Source of the DNA: Verrucomicrobiota bacterium
Lineage (GTDB): Bacteria > Verrucomicrobiota > Verrucomicrobiia > Limisphaerales > SIBE01
Direction of reading: 5' to 3'
Length of the DNA stretch: 50,236 bases
Assembly: GCA_016209525.1 (NCBI GenBank)
Contig: JACQWK010000601.1
Coordinates: forward strand, 1 to 50,236
Shown: positions 18,096-26,324 of the stretch, one piece after another
How the letters are laid out: every line of letters begins with the position of its first letter
Position numbering within the stretch: the first letter of the stretch is position 1
Position numbers and translations under genes: made by a program
The notes under the pieces: model-generated
The model's input: the letters and a program-made list of their open reading frames with translations, nothing else
Database searches by the model: none
Told to the model about the DNA's origin: nothing

Positions 18096-18881
18096 ATGAA
18101 GAACCCGTTCCCTGGCATGAACCCATGGCTGGAGCCATTCTGGCGGGACGTGCACGCCACGCTCTTGGTTTACGCCCGAGATCAACTCAACGCGGAACTG
18201 CCGCCCGGACTGCAGGCCCGCGTGGATGAGCGGCTGGCCATCGACGTTGAAGGCGAAAAGGCGCGTGCCTATGTGCCCGATGTGGCGATTGCTGAATCCT
18301 GGGATCGCCCTTCGGGACCGGTCCTGGGACAAGGAGGTGTCGCCGTCGAAGCCGCGGAACCGACCATCGTGGACTTCGGCGAGCAGATGCTCCGGCGCCT
18401 CGAAATCGTGGACAGCCGCGCGCACGTCATCACGGCGATCGAACTGCTTTCGCCTTCCAACAAAGCGGACCCGGAAGCCGTTCTGAGCTGGCGCCGAAAG
18501 CGGAACGATTACTTGCGCGGCGGCATCAATTTGGTCGAGATCGACCTGCTGCGCGCAGGCGCGTGGACGCTGCCCGACCGCTCACTCCTGAAACCGGTCC
18601 CGCCTGGCCGCCTGTGCTATCACGTCTGCGTGACCCGGCCGCCGTGGTTGACTCGGCACGAATTCTACGTCCTGCCGTTGCGCGAGCGCCTTCCGGCCAT
18701 CCGCGTGCCGCTGCGCCCGGCCAATCCCGACGTGGCTCTGGATTTGCAGCTCTTAATCGACGCGTGCTATGAACGGGGCCGGTACGGGACCGTGATCGAC
18801 TACACCAAGCCGATCAATCCGTCGCTTCCGAGCGAGGAGGCGGCTTGGGCGCGGGACCTCCTTGAGCGCACACGTGAATAG
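18096..18881 (+). CDS. DUF4058 family protein
   Basis: 261 residues starting MKNPFPGMNPWLE, the characteristic opening of DUF4058. The frame is open to 18024 but the ATG at 18096 gives the conserved N-terminus. Other family-like stretches are YVPDVAIAE, HVITAIELLSPSNKAD, RRKRNDYL and NLVEIDLLRAG. The Asp-Val, Glu-x-Leu-Ser and Lys/Arg pattern resembles the Uma2-like PD-(D/E)XK arrangement seen in the gene at 15183, which suggests a related nuclease-like fold; this is inference. It is predicted cytoplasmic, with no signal peptide. The palindrome at 17946 lies in the shared upstream region. Confidence 0.82.
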   Translation: MKNPFPGMNPWLEPFWRDVHATLLVYARDQLNAELPPGLQARVDERLAIDVEGEKARAYVPDVAIAESWDRPSGPVLGQGGVAVEAAEPTIVDFGEQMLRRLEIVDSRAHVITAIELLSPSNKADPEAVLSWRRKRNDYLRGGINLVEIDLLRAGAWTLPDRSLLKPVPPGRLCYHVCVTRPPWLTRHEFYVLPLRERLPAIRVPLRPANPDVALDLQLLIDACYERGRYGTVIDYTKPINPSLPSEEAAWARDLLERTRE

Positions 18882-19028
18882 ATCTTGCAGACAAGAGGCA
18901 GCCGTCAGTTTCGTGGCATCGTTGCGAAATCCTCTGCCAAGTCGAGGCTCCTCATCCATTCCACTTGAGTGTTCTCTCCCTTCGCGGATAGTATTCCGGC
19001 GCGTTTGGACCGACACGCAAATAGGCGC

Positions 19029-20441
19029 ATGACGGACCCGGTTTCAGGGAGCGACGGTCCAGCCTTGCAAGAAAACACGGTGAGCAAACAAATTGGACGA
19101 AACGATCCCTGCCACTGCGGCAGTGGCAAGAAATACAAGAAATGTCACTTGGCCCTGGATCAGCAGCGCAAGCCCAAGCCTGAGCCCGCGCCCGAACCGG
19201 ACCTGGACGAGGAAGGCGCCCCGCCGTTGCCCCCGAACCCAGCCCAACTCAGCAAACTTATCCAGCAAGTCCGGAGCAAGGCGCCGCGAAAGGAGCGGGC
19301 TGAACTCGATGAGATCCTGGCCCAATCCCAGCCACTCTTGGATTACCTCGAACACCAGGAGGAAATCGAATCCGCCTCGACCGCGCTGGAACCGCACCGG
19401 GAAGAGTTCGAGCGATTGGCGGACGACCGGGACGCATACATGGCGCGGATCCGCGTGCTCTTTGACGAGGAGGCATTCGCGCCGCTGCGGTTCACCGCGG
19501 CCGACGTGCGGCGCGCTTTCGAGAAAGTGGGTTATACTCCGGGATCGGCTCCTTCCGATGACGTATTCGTGGAGAAACTGCGCGCGGCCATCCTGCACCT
19601 GGCAGACAAGGATCGACGGTCCCAGCTCGCGATGAAGCTGCTGTTGCTCATGCCTCAATACGTGGCGGCAGGACGGCACTCAGACGGGTGGCTCATCCAG
19701 CATTGCGCCCACTTGACGACAGAGGCTGGCGGGGAAAGCAATCCGTTCCTGTTCCAGATGTTTTCCCACGGCTATGACGCCTGGATGAGTGAACTGACGG
19801 CCAAGGACAACGCGCTGTTCCAGGAGATCGGACTGGAGCCGGCGCGTCTGCGCAGCATGAGCATGGAGGAGATTGATGAGTGGTTTCAGGCCCAGACGGC
19901 CGATCCGGACCGGAAAGCCAAGATGGAGGCGCTCCTGACGGCCAATCCGGACCAGCGCGCCGCCGCCATTGCCGGGCTTGAGAGAATGGAGCGCGATTCC
20001 ATCAAGCTGCTCGAGCGCGAGGATGCCCGCGAATTCCTTTTGACGCAGGCCGAGATCGAGCCCTCGCTGCCCGAGCTGCTCAAGAGGTTCCAGGCCTTGC
20101 AGAAATCCTCGCCGCATCTGTTCAGCGGCTCGCCACCGGAGGAAACTGTGTCCAGGGCGGTTTCCGAGGCGATTTGGCCCGCGTTCGGTGAGATGGCCCA
20201 ATCAATCTTCACGCCCGAGCGCATTCAGCAATTGGTGACCCGGCTGAAAGAGTATCGCAACGAAAGGTACGCCTCCGGCGATAAGATTGCTGCCAGCTAT
20301 GCGATCGGCGCCCTTAACTCGCTGCAACAAGAGGATGATCCTGCCCACAACTATTTTCTCATTGCGCTGTGCTATTTTTCCTTCAGCGCTCACATGAAGG
20401 CCATGGCGCCTTCCGAATCTCCAGACGAGAACGCATCGTAA
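19029..20441 (+). CDS. SEC-C motif protein with long helical domain
   Basis: 470 residues from the ATG at 19029; a GTG at 19080, just before SKQIGRNDPC, is an alternative, and the frame is open to 18969. Near the N-terminus is a full SEC-C zinc motif, GRNDPCHCGSGKKYKKCH, the type found at the end of SecA and in many adaptor proteins. A Pro/Glu-rich linker (KPKPEPAPEPDLDEEG) follows. The remainder (about 85-460) is almost wholly alpha-helical and charged, with several likely coiled coils and no membrane segment. SEC-C modules bind zinc and often mediate contacts with ribosomes or SecB-like partners. The function of this protein is unknown. Confidence 0.8.
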   Translation: MTDPVSGSDGPALQENTVSKQIGRNDPCHCGSGKKYKKCHLALDQQRKPKPEPAPEPDLDEEGAPPLPPNPAQLSKLIQQVRSKAPRKERAELDEILAQSQPLLDYLEHQEEIESASTALEPHREEFERLADDRDAYMARIRVLFDEEAFAPLRFTAADVRRAFEKVGYTPGSAPSDDVFVEKLRAAILHLADKDRRSQLAMKLLLLMPQYVAAGRHSDGWLIQHCAHLTTEAGGESNPFLFQMFSHGYDAWMSELTAKDNALFQEIGLEPARLRSMSMEEIDEWFQAQTADPDRKAKMEALLTANPDQRAAAIAGLERMERDSIKLLEREDAREFLLTQAEIEPSLPELLKRFQALQKSSPHLFSGSPPEETVSRAVSEAIWPAFGEMAQSIFTPERIQQLVTRLKEYRNERYASGDKIAASYAIGALNSLQQEDDPAHNYFLIALCYFSFSAHMKAMAPSESPDENAS

Positions 20442-20510
20442 CCCGCCGAACGGAGCCCGCGTCCGGAAAGCAGGAGCCGGCACAAGTGGTCATCCACCAT
20501 CTTCGTTTCA

Positions 20511-20604
20511 AACCAACCCACCCCTTTCCCCTCCCAGGAGGGGAACTTTTATTGGCTGCTCGGTGCTTGGCTCCCCTCCCTGGGAGGGGCACGGGGGTGG
20601 GTTT
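20511..20604. repeat. Palindromic repeat, 'CCCCTCCCAGGAGGGG' family
   Basis: Outer arms of AACCCACCCC / GGGGGTGGGTT enclose two hairpins, CCCCTCCCAGGAGGGG and CCCCTCCCTGGGAGGGG. A second copy is at 45922-46016. It occupies most of the 221-base gap between the SEC-C gene and the sulfatase remnant. Confidence 0.85.
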
Positions 20605-20662
20605 ATGGACCGTTTGAAAAGGGATCGTGAATTTCCACTCGAGCGGCGCTACAAATCCCACC

Positions 20663-21289
20663 ATGAACCTCCGGACTCGCCTTCGCCTGGTCATCTGTTG
20701 GGTGGCTGTTCTCCTCCTCTGCGCCGGCCGATGGTGGCCGGAAGCGGCCAACGCGCCCACACCGCCCCGACCAAACCTGATTTTCATCCTGGCCGACGAT
20801 CTCGGCTGGACCGACCTCGCCTGCTACGGAAGCGACTTCTACGAGACGCCCCACCTGGACGGTCTGGCGCGCGACGGGATGAGATTCACGCAAGCCTATT
20901 CCGCATGCACGGTCTGTTCGCCGACGCGCGCTGCGCTGTTGACCGGGAAATATCCTGCGCGTCTGCACATCACGGATTGGATTCCCGGCTTGCCGCCCGA
21001 AAATCCGAATCAGCATTATCAATTGGGCGGCGCCACGCCCTACGGCGCCATCCGGGTCGGCGACTTCAAGTTGATCGAGTTCTTCGACGACATGCGAGTG
21101 GAGCTGTACAACTTGCGCGAAGATGTTGGCGAACAACGGAACCTTTCCGCCCAGATGCCGGAGCAAGCGAACGAATTGCGCGCCCGGCTTCACGCTTGGC
21201 GAAAAGAAGTCGGCGCGCAGATGCCATCCCACAACCCGGCCTACGATCCATCGAAGCCGGAGCATGCGTCCGCCGCCAAGCGAAAATAA
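20663..21289 (+). pseudogene. Sulfatase lacking its central part (in-frame internal deletion)
   Basis: 208 residues from the ATG at 20663, against roughly 450-500 for this family. The N-terminal part is normal: a signal peptide (LRLVICWVAVLLLCAG), the metal-binding strand NLIFILADDLGWTDL, and the formylglycine motif CSPTRAALLTG with Cys85. After ARLHITDWIPGLPPENPN the sequence jumps directly to the family's C-terminal end (PYGAIRVGDFKLIEFF, VELYNLREDVGEQRNLS, AWRKEVGAQMP). The middle, which should supply the DNG metal ligands and the active-site Lys and His residues, is missing. The reading frame is kept, so a short protein could still be made, but sulfatase activity is not expected. The kinase gene begins 17 bases later. 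An assembly collapse remains possible. Confidence 0.8.
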
Positions 21290-21306
21290 TACTGAGCAAC
21301 TCCGCT

Positions 21307-23139
21307 ATGGGACTGCGCACACGCCTGCTGTTTTTGGTCTTGTTGCCGGTCATTCCTGCTTTAGTCCTGGCGATCCACAGCAGCCTGGAACAGCGGCGCT
21401 TCGGAGTCTTCAGAGTCGAAAACGATGCGATCAGAGTCGCGCAATTGGCGGTGGTTGATCAGCTCGCCATGATTGAGACCACTCGCCAACATTTGGCCGC
21501 GCTCTCTCGTTTTCCTCAGGCACGCGGGACAAATATCGCGAGCTTCGACGCGTTCTTCGCTAATCTCGTCAAAATTTACACCAACTATAGCGACTTCGGC
21601 TTGGTCGAAACCAACGGCGATCTCGTTTCCTGCACCTTCGGCCGCGTGGCACCCAGCAACCGGGCCGATCAAGCCCACTTTCAGCGCGTCCGCAAAACGC
21701 TCGACTTCGCCATCGGGAGTTTTCAACCCAGGGAAGGCTCAAACAATCCCAGCGTTCTTTTTGGGCAGCCGATCTTCGATGAAAAAGGACGCTGGGCGCG
21801 GCTGGTCTATGCGGCGCTCGATCTGAGCGTGGTGAACAGAGAGGCGGCGAAGGCGCAACTCCCCGAAGGCGGCGTCATCCATGTGTTTGACCGCGACGGC
21901 CACGTCGTGGCTTCACATCCAGGTGCGGAGAAATGGATTGGCCAATCCGTGTCAGGCTCGAGGTTGATGAAAACCGTCCTGTCGAAGAACGAGGGAACGG
22001 CGGAGCTACCTGGACTCGATGGCGTCTCTCGGTTGTATGCCTTCTTGCCGATCCGAAGCGGGCCGGAGGCCAGCCTGTTTGTGGTCGTCGGAATTCCGAC
22101 TTCGCTCGCTTTCGCCGAACCCAAACAAGTCCTCGCCCGCAACCTGACCGTGCTCAGTTTGATCGCCGTTCTGGTGTTCTGTGGGGCGCTCCTTTACGCC
22201 AAAGCGTACATCCTGCGCCCTGTCAAAGCGCTGGTCAACGCCACCCGGCGACTGGCAAGCGGGGATCTGACCGCACGCACGGGCCTCGGTCACTCCAAGG
22301 GAGAACTCCACCAGTTGGCTCGCGCCTTTGACGACATGGCCGAAAGCGTCCAACGCCAACAGCTCGAAATCGAGCGTTCCCAGGAAGAAATCCGGGCGCT
22401 CAACACCACTCTGGAGCAGCGCGTAGCGGAAAGGACGGGAGAATTGGCGGCAGCCAATAGAGAACTCGAGGCCTTCGCTTACTCCGTTTCCCACGACCTC
22501 CAAGCGCCGTTGCGCCGCATCGACGGATTCATCGCCATGCTCCAAAGGGATTCCGCATCCACGCTGACCGAATCCGGGCAGCACTGCCTCGAAGCGATCT
22601 CAAGATCGGCGAGGAGGATGGGAGTCTTGATCGCCGATTTGCTGGCTTTCTCCCGGACGAGCCGGGCGGCGGTGCAACGCACGCGCGTGAGCATGGATCA
22701 GCTCGTGGCCGAAGCGATCCGGGAGATGAGCCGCGAGACGCAAGACAGGAACATCGAATGGAGGATCGATCCGTTGCCGGAACTGGATGCGGACCCATCC
22801 ATGCTCAAGCAAGTCTGGGTGAACCTGCTGTCGAACGCCGTAAAATACACGAGCCGCCGCGAGCGGGCTGTGATTGAAATTCGCTGCCGCAAGAACGGCC
22901 TGGTTGAATTTGAGTTTTCCGTGCGCGACAACGGGGTGGGCTTCGACATGAAGGACGCGGGCCGGTTGTTCCGCGTGTTTGAGCGCTTGCACCAGGGCCA
23001 GGAGTTCGAAGGAACGGGCGTGGGGTTGGCGATTGTGCATCGCGTCATCACGCGCCACGGAGGCCGCGTTTGGGCCGAAGGCAAAGTGGACCAAGGCGCG
23101 GTGTTCTATTTCACGCTCCCGATCGGCGACTCGAAATAA
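21307..23139 (+). CDS. Membrane histidine kinase with Cache-like sensor and HAMP
   Basis: 610 residues from the ATG at 21307. The frame is open to 20563, but that extension lies over the sulfatase in another frame. A transmembrane segment (LLFLVLLPVIPALVLAIHS) is followed by a periplasmic region of about 240 residues resembling a double Cache sensor (FGLVETNGDLVSC, IFDEKGRWARLVYAALDLS, VIHVFDRDGHVVASHPG). A second membrane helix leads into HAMP (YILRPVKALVNATRRLASGD), then a coiled coil, the HisKA box AYSVSHDLQAPLRRIDGF (His396), and HATPase boxes NLLSNAVKYTS (about 506), DNGVGFDM and GTGVGLAIVHRVITRHGG. All catalytic boxes are intact. No response regulator is adjacent, so its partner must be elsewhere. 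Small molecules are typical Cache ligands; which one is unknown. Confidence 0.92.
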   Translation: MGLRTRLLFLVLLPVIPALVLAIHSSLEQRRFGVFRVENDAIRVAQLAVVDQLAMIETTRQHLAALSRFPQARGTNIASFDAFFANLVKIYTNYSDFGLVETNGDLVSCTFGRVAPSNRADQAHFQRVRKTLDFAIGSFQPREGSNNPSVLFGQPIFDEKGRWARLVYAALDLSVVNREAAKAQLPEGGVIHVFDRDGHVVASHPGAEKWIGQSVSGSRLMKTVLSKNEGTAELPGLDGVSRLYAFLPIRSGPEASLFVVVGIPTSLAFAEPKQVLARNLTVLSLIAVLVFCGALLYAKAYILRPVKALVNATRRLASGDLTARTGLGHSKGELHQLARAFDDMAESVQRQQLEIERSQEEIRALNTTLEQRVAERTGELAAANRELEAFAYSVSHDLQAPLRRIDGFIAMLQRDSASTLTESGQHCLEAISRSARRMGVLIADLLAFSRTSRAAVQRTRVSMDQLVAEAIREMSRETQDRNIEWRIDPLPELDADPSMLKQVWVNLLSNAVKYTSRRERAVIEIRCRKNGLVEFEFSVRDNGVGFDMKDAGRLFRVFERLHQGQEFEGTGVGLAIVHRVITRHGGRVWAEGKVDQGAVFYFTLPIGDSK

Positions 23140-23185
23140 AGCCCGTGGGCGAAGCGAACTAACCCGACGAGTGTCCTTGCAGTGT

Positions 23186-23213
23186 GGTAGGGCGCGCCTG
23201 TCCCAGCGCGCCG
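23186..23213 (+). repeat. REP-like sequence, copy 1
   Basis: GGTAGGGCGCGCCTGTCCC followed by AGCGCGCCG, an imperfect palindrome. It matches the copies at 23812-23840 (inverted) and 23853-23880 (direct). It lies 86 bases beyond the 3' end of the RAYT gene. Confidence 0.85.
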
Positions 23214-23298
23214 CTCAATGAGTGTTGAGAACAGGTTGTCAGGAACCTGAGTTCAGTCACATCCGGTTGAATGCCCGACCGGCTGGCGCACAGGAACC

Positions 23299-23766
23299 TC
23301 ACTCAAGCTGCGGAGGGAGGCGGCTGTTTGGGCGATAGACCCAAGGCCAGTCTTCGGCCCGCTCGCACAGGCCTTTCCGCACCGGGTTCATCGCCACGCA
23401 GCTCAGTTTCTCCGTCTCTTCGTGGTGGTTGCGAAGTCGATGGTCGAAAAAGTCGCGTTGCCATGAGACGTGATGCCTCCGGGCCAGATACTTTTTCCAG
23501 TTCGTAACGACAGTCCTTAGCCCTGGTTCACGCGGAAACGCAATGATGCCGTGGAGATGGTCGGGCATGAGCAGCATTAAGCGGCAGTGCCAGATCTCGT
23601 GCTCGTGATTGTGGGCGCAAGCGGCGAGTATGGCGTCACCCATTCCCGCACGACAAAGGTGGTTTTGGTCGCGAGTCTGACAATTGATCGTGAGGAAAAA
23701 AAAGCTGCCTTCACCGACCCATTGGGGGACTTCGTGGAGCAAACGTTTCCGAATGGGAAGCTCCAT
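23299..23766 (-). CDS. REP-associated tyrosine transposase (RAYT, Y1/HUH family)
   Basis: 155 residues. The HUH nuclease motif is MPDHLHGIIAFP (His70 and His72), and the likely catalytic tyrosine is Tyr93 in NWKKYLARRHHV. Further RAYT hallmarks are FFDHRLRNHHE and the C-terminal MNPVRKGLCERAEDWPW. Such enzymes cut and join single-stranded DNA at REP hairpins through a covalent tyrosine link; they derive from IS200/IS605-type transposases but are usually domesticated and single copy. The gene looks intact, with normal length and no frameshift. The flanking GGTAGGGCGCGCCTG palindromes are its probable substrates. The larger palindromes elsewhere in the window could be unrelated. Confidence 0.92.
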   Translation of the reverse strand: MELPIRKRLLHEVPQWVGEGSFFFLTINCQTRDQNHLCRAGMGDAILAACAHNHEHEIWHCRLMLLMPDHLHGIIAFPREPGLRTVVTNWKKYLARRHHVSWQRDFFDHRLRNHHEETEKLSCVAMNPVRKGLCERAEDWPWVYRPNSRLPPQLE

Positions 23767-23811
23767 GAGCGCAAGGATAGGGGAATCATGATCACATGAA
23801 CAGAGGAAATG

Positions 23812-23840
23812 CGGCGCGCTGAGGACAGACGCGCCCTACC
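23812..23840 (-). repeat. REP-like sequence, copy 2 (inverted)
   Basis: Read on the reverse strand it is GGTAGGGCGCGTCTGTCCTC followed by AGCGCGCCG, a close match to copy 1. With copy 3, 12 bases away in the opposite direction, it forms an inverted pair like a REPIN. Confidence 0.82.
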
Positions 23841-23852
23841 CAAGCCGCGTAA

Positions 23853-23880
23853 GGTAGCGCGCGCCTGTCCCAGCGCGCCG
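23853..23880 (+). repeat. REP-like sequence, copy 3
   Basis: GGTAGCGCGCGCCTGTCCC followed by AGCGCGCCG, differing from copy 1 by one base and in the same orientation. Confidence 0.85.
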
Positions 23881-23968
23881 CCCCCGTGAGTGAAGAAAAC
23901 AAGATGGCAGCTCCAGAACTCCCGACAACGTGGGAATTGGGTGATCCTCCTTAAGTCTGACATGTTCT

Positions 23969-24003
23969 CCTTCACCCCGGCCCTCTCCCGCTGGGAGAGG
24001 GAG
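23969..24003. repeat. Single arm of the 'CCCTCTCCC' palindrome
   Basis: CCTTCACCCCGGCCCTCTCC continuing into CGCTGGGAGAGGG. This is one arm of the unit seen complete at 84-225; the partner arm is absent. It lies just beyond the stop codon of the DUF455/ATP-grasp gene. Confidence 0.8.
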
Positions 24004-24023
24004 AATGAATTGTTGCCTATCCT

Positions 24024-26324
24024 TCAGCCCCCACCGTTTGAGCCCGACCGCACGAGCGCGTCCAAATCGCCGCCGACGTGAAAGACCGCCAGATAGCCTT
24101 CTGCCTGCGCCGGGTCGTTCAGGCAAAGAGCGCCTTCGCGGATCTTCGGCACCGGCTCGCCTTCGAGGCGGAGCGGGAATCGTTCGCTCAACGAACGGGC
24201 ATAAGCAGCGAAGTCTCCAAAGCCGCGGGCGCGCGACATCGCTCGGTTGACGATGCGGAACAAGCCGCAGCTCCCTGGGCAGGTTTGTTTCATGAGTTCC
24301 ACGGTCAGACGGCCCATGGTGTAGCGAGGGTTAATTTCAACAATAGGCTTGACCTGACAGCCGCCGAGCGCCGTGCGATACACAAACGCATCGATGCCCA
24401 CCGGGCCGAGATAATCGGCACGCCGAAGCGCCTCCTCAAGGAGCCGAAAAACCTCCGCGTAGAGGCGCTGCAGTTGGCTTGATCCATCGATCACAGCCGA
24501 TCCCGGTCCGCCCCGCAGCAAATCGGCCACTTGTGACGGCGGCCGTCGATCGTAATTGGGAGCCGCCCAGTTCGCTTGGAACTGGCCTTTGCGGTCGTTG
24601 ATCAAGCCCGTGTATCCGCAGAGTCTCAGGCCGCCGCGTGTCATCTCCAATTGGATCGAGAAATCGAGTTCGCGTTCCAGCCAAGGCTCGATGACGAGCT
24701 GCCGGCCGTTCTGCACTGCCCGCGCCATCCAGCGCCGCTGAGTCTCCAACACTTCCGGCTCCCACAAACGAATCGCATTGTGCCCCGCCAAACCCAGGGC
24801 TTGCTTGACGACGACCTTCTGACGGCCGCGTTGTCGAAGCGCATCAATCGCCTCGAGCGCGCCAGCGAGCGAGTCCACCGTAACACCCACCTCAAGCTCA
24901 GTGCAAAGCCAGCCTCCCGTAGCCGCCGACGTCAGGAGGCGATCGGGAATTTGAGATTTCAAATTTGAGATTTGAGATTCTTGAGTCGGAACCTCATCGC
25001 TCCGGCGGTACCGAGCCAAGACCTTTCTGAGCAACGCCGCGCTCCAGGCTTTGGAATAAAGTTGAGCGATGCCTTCATTGAAACGCTGGCTCGCGGTGCG
25101 TTGTTCGCCGGTCACACTCGGAAATAGCGGCGCGAGCAGTTCCACGCTGTCCGGTCCCCAGGCCCACGGCCGCAGCCGGCCCAGCTTCCGGTGGATGAGG
25201 CTTGCCAACCCTGCCGGCGGAGCAGCCGCCGGAGCGCCGGTCTCCGACCCGGCAGCGAGCAAGGGCGCCGAATGGCCGGGCCAGAGGCCGGCGCTCCGAC
25301 TTAGCTCAACAAACTCCGGCAGCGCGAAACCGGCCTGCTTGATCGCGCTCAGGAATTGGACCGACGGGCGCCTCGCGACCAACACAACGTCATCCCGCCG
25401 GCAGAGAAACTGCGGCAGGTTCGCGAGGTCGCCTGCCAGCATGGCCTGGTGTTTGACCGGGTTGAAGGCTTTGCCATAGGCGATGCGCCCCTCAGCGAAC
25501 GGATTGAAGACGAAAACGTTTGGCGTGCGTCCCTTGGACTGCGCATAGACGTTGAGCTCGTCGATGAATTCGGGATCAAGTCCCGCAGCGCGGCGGCCCT
25601 CGATATTCAAGATTCTTCCTTTGGCTCGCTGCGGAGAGAGTGGGAACTTCAGTTGACGGCAGAACGCTTCCCAATCGCTCTCCTGCGGATTCTTCCACCG
25701 GCGAAACCACTTCAAGCCATAGGCGACATGGCCAATCTCGTCGTGATAGATCCGGTCCAACAGAGTCGCGGTGCGGGAGTCGCCGACGGCGCCGAAGCCG
25801 CGGGCAAAAAAGCGGCAGAAATCCAAGTTCGCCTGCTCGAAGGTCAAGCTCAGGCCGGCCACATAGTCCATCGGGTTTTCCATGCCGGAAACGGCTCGCC
25901 AGAAATAGCCGCTGACCGGGAGATCGCCGAATTGGATGCCGCATTCGCGCATGCGCTCGAGGTAGAGCCGGGTGTGCAACTGCTCGTCTTTCAACGTTTG
26001 CAGAACGCCGCGGCGAAAAGCGGCTGGAGCATCAGGAAATCGAAGCAGCACCAGGGCCATCAATTCCGTGGCGAGCAACTCGTGGTTGGCAAAGAAGTGC
26101 AGCAACCGGCCGCGCTCGCGCTCCTCCTCGAGCCGCTGCACGCCCGGAAAATCGGCCTTGCCAGAATCGTGCAGCTTGAAGCGCAATTCAGGGGGACGGC
26201 CTGGCGCCTGAGGAGTGGCCCGCGCCGGTCCAGGCCTCTCATCGGTGATGAGATCCGGGCGGCGCAGCTTTTCTTCCAGCGTCGTCGCGAACAAGACTTG
26301 TTCGGCAAATTCACGAAGTTCCAT
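24024..26324 (-). CDS. DUF455 ferritin-like domain fused to an ATP-grasp domain
   Basis: 766 residues. Residues about 1-265 match the DUF455 ferritin-like pattern: a helical bundle with ANHELLATELMALVLLRF, DEQLHTRLYLERM, FEQANLDFCRFF and IYHDEIGHVAYGLKWF, which supply Glu and His ligands for a possible di-iron centre. Residues about 265-766 look like an ATP-grasp ligase: a pre-ATP-grasp stretch (NVFVFNPFAEGRIAYGKAFN), KVVVKQALGLAGHNAIRLW, LVIEPWLERELDFSIQLEM and the catalytic strand CQVKPIVEINPRYTMGRLTV. ATP-grasp enzymes join a carboxylate to an amine or thiol through an acyl phosphate. An oxidase-plus-ligase fusion suggests a small-molecule pathway; the substrate is unknown. Two DNA repeats lie inside the frame (25231-25297 and 24945-24985) and appear as low-complexity linkers. 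The gene stands alone. Confidence 0.82.
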   Translation of the reverse strand: MELREFAEQVLFATTLEEKLRRPDLITDERPGPARATPQAPGRPPELRFKLHDSGKADFPGVQRLEEERERGRLLHFFANHELLATELMALVLLRFPDAPAAFRRGVLQTLKDEQLHTRLYLERMRECGIQFGDLPVSGYFWRAVSGMENPMDYVAGLSLTFEQANLDFCRFFARGFGAVGDSRTATLLDRIYHDEIGHVAYGLKWFRRWKNPQESDWEAFCRQLKFPLSPQRAKGRILNIEGRRAAGLDPEFIDELNVYAQSKGRTPNVFVFNPFAEGRIAYGKAFNPVKHQAMLAGDLANLPQFLCRRDDVVLVARRPSVQFLSAIKQAGFALPEFVELSRSAGLWPGHSAPLLAAGSETGAPAAAPPAGLASLIHRKLGRLRPWAWGPDSVELLAPLFPSVTGEQRTASQRFNEGIAQLYSKAWSAALLRKVLARYRRSDEVPTQESQISNLKSQIPDRLLTSAATGGWLCTELEVGVTVDSLAGALEAIDALRQRGRQKVVVKQALGLAGHNAIRLWEPEVLETQRRWMARAVQNGRQLVIEPWLERELDFSIQLEMTRGGLRLCGYTGLINDRKGQFQANWAAPNYDRRPPSQVADLLRGGPGSAVIDGSSQLQRLYAEVFRLLEEALRRADYLGPVGIDAFVYRTALGGCQVKPIVEINPRYTMGRLTVELMKQTCPGSCGLFRIVNRAMSRARGFGDFAAYARSLSERFPLRLEGEPVPKIREGALCLNDPAQAEGYLAVFHVGGDLDALVRSGSNGGG
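24945..24985. repeat. 'TTTGAGATT' repeat inside the ATP-grasp gene
   Basis: AT-rich tandem and inverted copies of TTTGAGATT in a GC-rich gene, translated as QESQISNLKSQIP. The composition is sharply unlike the rest of the gene. Confidence 0.78.
25231..25297. repeat. 'GGAGCGCCGG' palindrome inside the ATP-grasp gene
   Basis: Arms GGAGCGCCGGTCTCCGACC... (25231-25253) and ...GAGGCCGGCGCTCC (25275-25297) pair with about three mismatches over 23 bases. The same element occurs in an intergenic gap at 29541-29612. Here it is translated as an Ala/Gly/Pro-rich linker near residues 342-366. Confidence 0.85.

Larger units (their letters stand above)
23186..23880 (-). mobile_element. RAYT gene with flanking REP sequences
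   Basis: One Y1-type transposase gene (23299-23766) is bracketed by three copies of the same GC-rich palindrome, one on its 3' side and two on its 5' side in opposite orientations. This is the arrangement expected for a RAYT and the REP/REPIN sequences it mobilises. No terminal target duplication was identified. Confidence 0.8.

Noticed and set aside
17925..18425. Long N-terminal extension of the secreted protein
   Set aside because: It overlaps the DUF4058 gene antisense and precedes an obvious signal peptide.
20563..21306. Extension of the histidine kinase frame
   Set aside because: It lies over the sulfatase in another frame; the kinase's first membrane helix starts right after 21307.
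23186..23880. CRISPR array
   Set aside because: Copies are few, inverted as well as direct, and unevenly spaced, and no cas gene is present.
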